Positions 62,553 through 64,000 of a DNA stretch of 64,000 nucleotides are shown here, one piece after another. The stretch covers positions 310,001 to 374,000 of the forward strand of contig NZ_FZTC01000019.1 of the NCBI RefSeq assembly GCF_900200035.1. The letters are read 5' to 3'. The notes under the pieces are model-generated. The model made no database searches, was not told the DNA's origin, and worked only from the letters and a program-made list of their open reading frames with translations. Source of the stretch: Klebsiella grimontii. Lineage in GTDB: Bacteria; Pseudomonadota; Gammaproteobacteria; Enterobacterales; Enterobacteriaceae. Made by a program: the position numbers and the translations under genes. Position 1 is the first letter of the stretch; each line of letters starts with the position of its first letter.

Positions 62553-62687
62553 AATACCTTCAACTCCGGAAAATAGTTCATCACAAATCTTCAATATCTG
62601 TCTGGCATAATTAATACAGACCCGAAGCTGCGATGATAATCAATAAAAACTTGTTCCTAAATTAATTAGGAGGGCATGGTTTGTTTT

Positions 62688-63635
62688 TTATAAATAGTTA
62701 ACAGCCAATATCCCGGTGCCACTAATTGGGCCTGTACTAGTAGGTGTGCCACTGAGAGTAACTGTAATATTCAATGTATTTGTTTTACCTGTAGAAGTTC
62801 TCTTTGTTTGCAGCGCCTGATTATTGGCGCTCACCGTAGCGGTGATCCCTCGGCCCAAATCAATTTTATTTCTGCCGGTGGTAGAAACATTACTCAGATA
62901 TAAACTATAGCTCACACCTGCATTGCTACAGGCCATAGTGGCGCTTTTGGTCATCGACTGTCCCGAAACCACCGCAGGCGCCATATCGCCAAATGCAAAA
63001 GACAGCGCACTGGTGCTCATTCCACACCATTCAGGATCAGGTTCAGGATCAACCGTTCCAGGGAATCCGGGCTTGCAAGGTTCTGCCAGTACAGGGGCAA
63101 AAACTGTAAAGAAATCCCCCGTATCAGGAGCTACAGCACCAAAGATCAGGCACGGCGGTGCGTTTGGTGATGATGATGAGGGCAACGTCACGCTAGTCGT
63201 ACCGGAGGCTCCGTATTTATTGTAAAACCGCGCGGCCATCCTGTCATGAGTACATTGATTCGCACTAATTGAACATTGATCTGTTGTAAGATTACCCAGT
63301 GCATCACGAACAGGATCGGTATTCTTGACGGTTAATATTGGCGTCTTTGTTCCTCCACCAAACCAATGCCCGTTCATTGATGTGTGCCAACCATGAATCA
63401 TATATAAACCCCAGGTTGTTGCTAGACTACCCTGTATTGAGGCAAAGTACTGTGCATTCATATCTGCGGCCCAATTAACCGCAACGGAACCGCCAGTTAC
63501 ATTTAATGACTGTACCGTTGGGCATCCTCCCCCCTGATTGCCAAACGCATTACAAGTAGCTGCCGATGCAGACTCTGACCATACCAATATAATCCCCGCT
63601 GCCAGTATTAATTTCTTTAAGTTTCTCTTTTCCAT
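62688..63635 (-). CDS. Two-domain fimbrial tip adhesin
   Basis: From the ATG at 63635 (TAGGA six bases upstream; another ATG two codons earlier is too close to it) the protein has 315 residues. A signal peptide ends near ASA. The N-terminal lectin-like domain of about 170 residues has many aromatic, His and Cys residues (MIHGWHTSMNGHWFGGG). A Pro/Glu hinge (VDPEPDPEW) leads to a pilin-type domain (MACSNAGVSYSLYLSNVSTT) that lacks its own G strand and ends in GTGILAVNYL. This plan resembles MrpH- and PapG-like tip adhesins. The receptor is unknown. Confidence 0.8.
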   Translation of the reverse strand: MEKRNLKKLILAAGIILVWSESASAATCNAFGNQGGGCPTVQSLNVTGGSVAVNWAADMNAQYFASIQGSLATTWGLYMIHGWHTSMNGHWFGGGTKTPILTVKNTDPVRDALGNLTTDQCSISANQCTHDRMAARFYNKYGASGTTSVTLPSSSSPNAPPCLIFGAVAPDTGDFFTVFAPVLAEPCKPGFPGTVDPEPDPEWCGMSTSALSFAFGDMAPAVVSGQSMTKSATMACSNAGVSYSLYLSNVSTTGRNKIDLGRGITATVSANNQALQTKRTSTGKTNTLNITVTLSGTPTSTGPISGTGILAVNYL

Positions 63636-63679
63636 AAGCATCCTACCGCGTTAAATAGTATTCCGACCACGGGACTCCG

Positions 63680-64000
63680 TTACAAATATTCCGCCTTCAA
63701 GGTCACCGTCGCCTCGAACGGCCCTTCAGCCAACTCAATATTCGGCCTTTGCACCAGCAATGCTTCGATTTTGGGTATCGCCGAAAGGCTGATTTCTATC
63801 GGCGAATCAAACTGAAAAGGCTGACCGTCACGAAAGATCTTCACCCCAAGATTGCCGATATTGCCCATCGATGTGGCAACCGTCGCGCGGTCAGTAGTAT
63901 CAAATGTCGCCAGGGTTCCCCGAACGCTAAGCATCAGTTTCCAGTCTCTGCCGGCAGTGCTGTCGCATACCAGGTTATACGGCACATCCTGACGATAAAC
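63680..64000 (-). CDS. Fimbrial minor subunit, N-terminus beyond the window
   Basis: The frame runs unbroken to the right edge (VYRQDVPYNLVCDSTAG at the visible start). The 106 residues show a chaperone-usher pilin C-terminal half: single Cys, beta-rich sequence (WKLMLSVRGTLATFD, NIGNLGVKIFRDGQP) and the closing pattern FEATVTLKAEYL with alternating hydrophobics for the chaperone. It resembles PapF/MrpG-like adaptors that join the adhesin to the rod. The usher and chaperone genes would lie further right. Confidence 0.78.
   Translation of the reverse strand, partial: VYRQDVPYNLVCDSTAGRDWKLMLSVRGTLATFDTTDRATVATSMGNIGNLGVKIFRDGQPFQFDSPIEISLSAIPKIEALLVQRPNIELAEGPFEATVTLKAEYL

Overview
The window reads as chromosomal DNA of an Enterobacteriaceae species close to Klebsiella, Raoultella, Kosakonia or Enterobacter. 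The clues are an acoABCD operon divergent from a MalT-type acoK regulator (the Klebsiella arrangement), typical enteric core genes (digH, ivy, yqaE, kbp, sdaCB, pgtABCP) and a ttrRS pair. The species cannot be fixed from the sequence alone. The names rest on remembered family sequences and motifs, not on database searches.

Layout. 1-11.5 kb: a truncated hydrolase tail, a 33-residue membrane peptide and a CRP-like site, an ECF sigma factor overlapping a His-rich membrane protein, a TetR-controlled RND pump operon with no adaptor gene, digH, a CSS-EAL phosphodiesterase, an orphan nqrE, ivy and yqaE. 11.5-27 kb: a stress SDR gene divergent from treZ-treY-treX (trehalose from glucan), then acoABCD (acetoin dehydrogenase complex) and acoK. 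27-31 kb is an accessory scar: an ankyrin-like remnant, a complete ISNCY-type insertion sequence with a passenger ORF, an IS66-type remnant, a polymorphic-toxin C-terminal fragment with an intact DUF596 immunity gene, and an orphan XRE regulator. 31-40.5 kb: sdaCB (serine uptake and deamination) and pgtCBA/pgtP (phosphoglycerate sensing and uptake). 40.5-42.7 kb: kbp, a threonine-rich leader ORF ahead of an isochorismatase-family gene, and a nucleotidyltransferase.

42.7-52.6 kb is an uncharacterised catabolic or salvage locus. It holds a LacI-type regulator, two identical 14-bp palindromic operators, a ribose-type ABC importer and a set of enzymes: TenA-like, BtpA-like, PfkB kinase, phosphotriesterase-like, glutamine-amidotransferase-like and M20 amidohydrolase. 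TenA plus an M20 enzyme recalls thiamine-pyrimidine salvage, but the importer is of sugar type, so the substrate is open. 52.7-56.4 kb: a lipoprotein made of a TolA domain III-like module, and a Fur-box-preceded beta-propeller/TonB-receptor operon. 56.4-59.5 kb: intact ttrRS facing a decayed ttrBC remnant across a perfect FNR box. 59.7-64 kb: the 3' half of an AT-richer chaperone-usher fimbrial operon with a two-domain tip adhesin, a lipoprotein, a coiled-coil periplasmic protein and a LuxR-like regulator; it runs off the right edge.

The observations most worth following are the threonine leader/RBS-hairpin arrangement at 41.3-41.5 kb, the TenA/BtpA/PTE/M20 locus, the orphan NqrE, the solitary RND pump with a 29-bp palindromic operator, the TolA-III lipoprotein and the toxin/immunity scar.
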